A stretch of DNA of 64,000 nt, taken from Elasticomyces elasticus (lineage: Eukaryota > Ascomycota > Dothideomycetes > Mycosphaerellales > Teratosphaeriaceae). Each line of letters opens with the position of its first letter. Position 1 is the stretch's first letter. The position numbers and the translations under genes are program-made. This document shows positions 61,259 to 64,000 of this stretch, in pieces. Where the stretch lies: positions 1-64,000 of the forward strand of contig JAVRQT010000020.1 of the NCBI GenBank assembly GCA_035926095.1. Reading direction: 5' to 3'. Below the pieces are notes generated by a model. That model searched no databases, had not been told where the DNA came from, and was given only the letters and a program-made list of their open reading frames with translations.

Positions 61259-62100
61259 CGTCTCGTCTGATCCAATATGCCCGGGTCAGAGGAACGAAGA
61301 CGGAGGTGGAGTATGGAAGGGTTTGGGGAAAGTGACGGGACGCATGTTATACAGCGGAATTGGCGCGCTCTGCATGCCGCCAACCTAAGCTCGATGACAT
61401 GTGGGACAACCTAAACTTGACGAACGAAGCAGGACGATTATATAAACACACCTTTGACCAACGCTTCTAGAAAGTCTCGATTTGTGCACATGAGGCAATG
61501 GAAAGAACTCCTCGGATCTGACCATTGCAAAGTGTAACCTTGGCGGGTAAGTAAATCATAGTAAAAGCCATGACCGTGGTTGCCAGTCACGACGAAGACG
61601 AAGTTGGTTTGAAGATAATGAGCTCGATCGGGTGAGCGTGTAGCAGGGGACCCGGAGGCCGAGTACTATCTTGTAGACGATATAGACTGACCTGCCGTCA
61701 TCTCCACCTTCGTAAGTACACTCGCGAGCGCTCACCTGTGGGACTGCTCCTGCATCTTATCTCCACTGCAAATGAGAACCACGGGTTCCTAATTTCGTCG
61801 TGCTATTGTATGCCATCCTTGGTGATGGCGACATGGTGCGAGCGCTCGAAAGTTTCTCCGGCCTGTGTGTTGTGTAAGGTCCAGCAACATGGAGGTAGTG
61901 CACTGGACAGGCCGAGCAGCTTCACAGAGCTGCAACAAATGCTAGGTGTCTGCGCTGTATCAGATGCGCTCTGCTAGCTTATGAGACAGCGACAATCTTC
62001 GTGCCATGGCGGTTCCTCCTAAGCTGTTCACAGCTCATGCAACAAGTTGGTCGTCCATGCTTTACGGAGAGGAAAGCGTCGGCCGCCGTATGCTCATGTA
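61259..62100. other. Intergenic
   Basis: About 840 bp between the Arg/Ser-rich gene start and the 3' end of Myb-array gene 5. Nothing recognised. Confidence 0.45.
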
Positions 62101-63116
62101 TCATTGATGTACTCTGTTCTGATCCGCTGCCGTTGCGCTGACTGCAGTAGCTGCTGTCTTTCTCGGGCTTCCATTCAACCTATGGATCCTGGCAAGGACA
62201 GCGCGGGCCGTCCTCCCCGGGAAGTGCGTAGCAATCTCCTTGTGAGGCAAGTCTCCCTGCGCGAATAGATTCTGCAGCTTCAAGTCCTCCGCTTCTGTCC
62301 AGTATGCGAGCTTAGTACTTGTCTCGTTACGCTTCTCCAAAAACCACTGATATCTTAGTCTGTAGCTTGACGCTTCGGATCCGACAAAGAATCCATGCGC
62401 TTCACGGGCCGAGGACCCCCACTTAGAAGAGTCCCATGCAGTCGATGATATACAGAGGACGTCGTCCTTCCCATTGCTTCTGCGATTTGGCGGACTTTCG
62501 TACCAGCCCGCCACATTTGTAAGATCTCCTCATCGTCGGTTTTGCTGTAGGGTCTTACGCCAGACCGGCGTTTTATTGAGGACATGCATGACCAGCGGCT
62601 GGTGACTGACGCGGCGCTCCTCCCCAGTTCTTCGGCGATAAGCCTCGTGGGCGTTTTCAGCCGTTTTAATTCCACAAGTCGATCGTCCTCTGCACTGCCA
62701 TAATGCTTCTTTCTTCTCATGCCAGGCGGAGAACCATTAAAGTGAAGCAAGACGTTCATTCGAGACCTGGTTGATGCCGTAGATCTTCTCATTTCCGTAG
62801 TGATGACTCTGATGCTCTTTTTCTCGCGCATCATGTGCAATATTCTCTCGTCGTCATCCTTGCTGAATGGTTTTGCTGTCTCGGGCCAAGGACCGCCCAC
62901 CAGGAGCACATTATGCAAACGATTAGTAATGTTGCTCGTCGTTCTGCCAAGTTCTGCAGCGGCGACTGACACGGATTTCTTCTCGCGTCTCAGCTCCAGG
63001 ATTCGATCGTCCTCGGCCTTGGTGTAAGGAATCTTAGTAGCAGTGTTGCTTTGATAGCATCGTTGGGTGGCGATGGAAGACACGCATCGCCATTTGGTGA
63101 GAAGACAACCATACAT
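62101..63116 (-). CDS. Myb-array protein 5, five modules, putative mitochondrial
   Basis: Two exons (63116-62406, 62346-62101) with a 59-bp phase-0 intron (GTGAAG..GACTAAGATATCAG); 318 aa. Presequence-like start MYGCLLTKWRCVSSIATQRC followed by YQSNTATKIP, no acidic residue before position 35, and an RCY step. Five Myb-like modules: A 30-70 (YTKAEDDRILELRREKKSVS), B 83-123 (FSKDDDERILHMMREKKSIR), C 138-178 (YGSAEDDRLVELKRLKTPTR), D 189-230 (YSKTDDEEILQMWRAGTKVR), E 252-294 (YWTEAEDLKLQNLFAQGDLP), the last in exon 2. Unlike the cluster members, modules B-D all keep the AEDD-type Myb helix 1. Without the intron the gene would appear frameshifted. Relationship to the cluster rests on the shared presequence style and module A. 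Confidence 0.7.
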
Positions 63117-64000
63117 CTTCGCTCTCGCAGAAATTCAAGTCATCAGTGGCCCAATACGCCAGATCCTGTCAAGCCTGGACCTCATGATACATTGGCGAGC
63201 GACGGTGATCCCATTCAGATCTTGGACTCCGTGATAAACACTGTTTTTGTGACAGACGACGATTAGATGACTTGGGTGAACATGTTGGTTGTCGCGAGGT
63301 GAGGTCGCGGGAGAGTCGCGGCCAAAAACGCCACCCTTTTCGTCCCACTGCTTCTTCCGACGAGTGTTCACGCGTCGCGCTCGTGTCGACTCTCGTGCTC
63401 TCACTTTGTCTTGCCATCAGTCGTGGTGGTCTCGAACAGGCTTGTCAAGGCACCATCATTGTCGGAAATCTTGGGAAGGTAGTTGTTGCGTAACCCAGAA
63501 GCTCGACACAAAAGCGGTAGCTAGATACAGGATTGACGTTTTCCTCAGCGACACCGTGATGGACATTATTGTACATCGTTACAGTAGAGTCAATCTTCCG
63601 TATGTCAGAGCACTTTGACACCCCAGATACTCTGCTGCGGATCGGCTTCTCAAGCTCCTTCTAACCATCGCTATTGCTAGTTGTCAAACATGGACACCAC
63701 AACAAGATTGCGTGTTCCCACGAAGGCAAGTCGGTGTTACAGAACACTGTATTCGTCAACTCTATTCATGAACTTTTGCCCTCCGAGATGACTTCGTACA
63801 CCGCTGCGCCGTTGTCAGAGTCAGGATCACGACTTCGGCTTCGGCTCCGTTTCAGTGCGTACCCTCACAGCTAATGCAATCAGGGCTTCGGTTCGACTTG
63901 CACCAGATACAAAAGGTCTCGACTTTCCACTGCGTATTCCCCGTGTCGTTTGAACATCTACAACTGACATAAACTCACGCATAGTGACCACCTGCGCGAA
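63117..64000. other. Intergenic, right end of window
   Basis: About 880 bp upstream of Myb-array gene 5. Several overlapping ORFs of 60-110 codons on both strands, none recognised. A gene starting beyond the window cannot be excluded. Confidence 0.4.

Noticed and set aside
1..64000. tRNA genes and CRISPR arrays
   Set aside because: No cloverleaf with matching acceptor and T arms could be built around the few TTCGA-like words, and no regular repeat-spacer pattern exists; a covariance-model scan would be needed to exclude tRNAs.

Overview
The window is nuclear DNA of a filamentous ascomycete. The genes have many short GT-AG introns, mostly 44-85 bp. There is an AT-rich block depleted in CpA/TpG, which is a repeat-induced point mutation (RIP) footprint. 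The gene content (PAN/WSC surface proteins, GH12, fungal TOK channel, DUF6604-like protein, fungal sulfotransferases, filamentous-type PMT C-terminus) suggests Dothideomycetes, but I cannot fix order or species. I saw no rRNA, CRISPR array or secondary-metabolite core gene, and no tRNA I could support by eye. Splice sites were assigned by hand: GT/AG sites, phase and family continuity were checked for every multi-exon model.

Layout. 1-2365 is a RIP-degraded repeat with a sharp right edge. 2.9-16.2 kb holds L-lactate dehydrogenase, a sulfotransferase-like gene, a small Cys-rich secreted protein, a secreted metallo-beta-lactamase-fold hydrolase broken by one in-frame stop and flanked by diverged direct repeats, a doubtful membrane ORF, a secreted phospholipase-C-type phosphoesterase divergent from a membrane-anchored multicopper oxidase, and a second sulfotransferase-like gene. 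16.2-19.1 kb is gene-poor. 19.1-39.6 kb holds a secreted PEBP-like protein, a 4xPAN + WSC surface protein, splicing factor SF3A1/Prp21, a four-unit repeat protein with a probable frameshift, a RidA protein, a TOK1-type K+ channel, a Pmt1-type O-mannosyltransferase, an ABM-domain protein and a mitochondrial TPR protein.

39.9-49.4 kb is the most unusual part. It carries four loci of one protein family on the same strand, interleaved with a GH12 gene and a DUF6604-like gene on the other strand. A distant fifth member lies at 62.1-63.1 kb on the minus strand. Each intact member has a short basic N-terminus resembling a mitochondrial presequence, with an R-x-(F/Y/W..) step just before S/A/T-rich residues, followed by four or five tandem Myb/SANT-like or helix-turn-helix modules. 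One locus is a concatemer of three cassettes in which the presequence-like segment is repeated internally as a linker. It is interrupted by three in-frame stops within six codons, and its last module is duplicated. I propose this as a candidate undescribed family of organelle-targeted modular DNA/RNA-binding proteins that evolves by tandem duplication, fusion and decay.

49.4-64 kb is mostly ordinary chromosome: a 2OG-Fe(II) oxygenase, a zinc alcohol dehydrogenase, the TORC2 subunit Sin1/Avo1, an omega-class glutathione transferase, a small mitochondrial membrane protein, an Arg/Ser-rich nuclear protein, and the fifth Myb-array gene.
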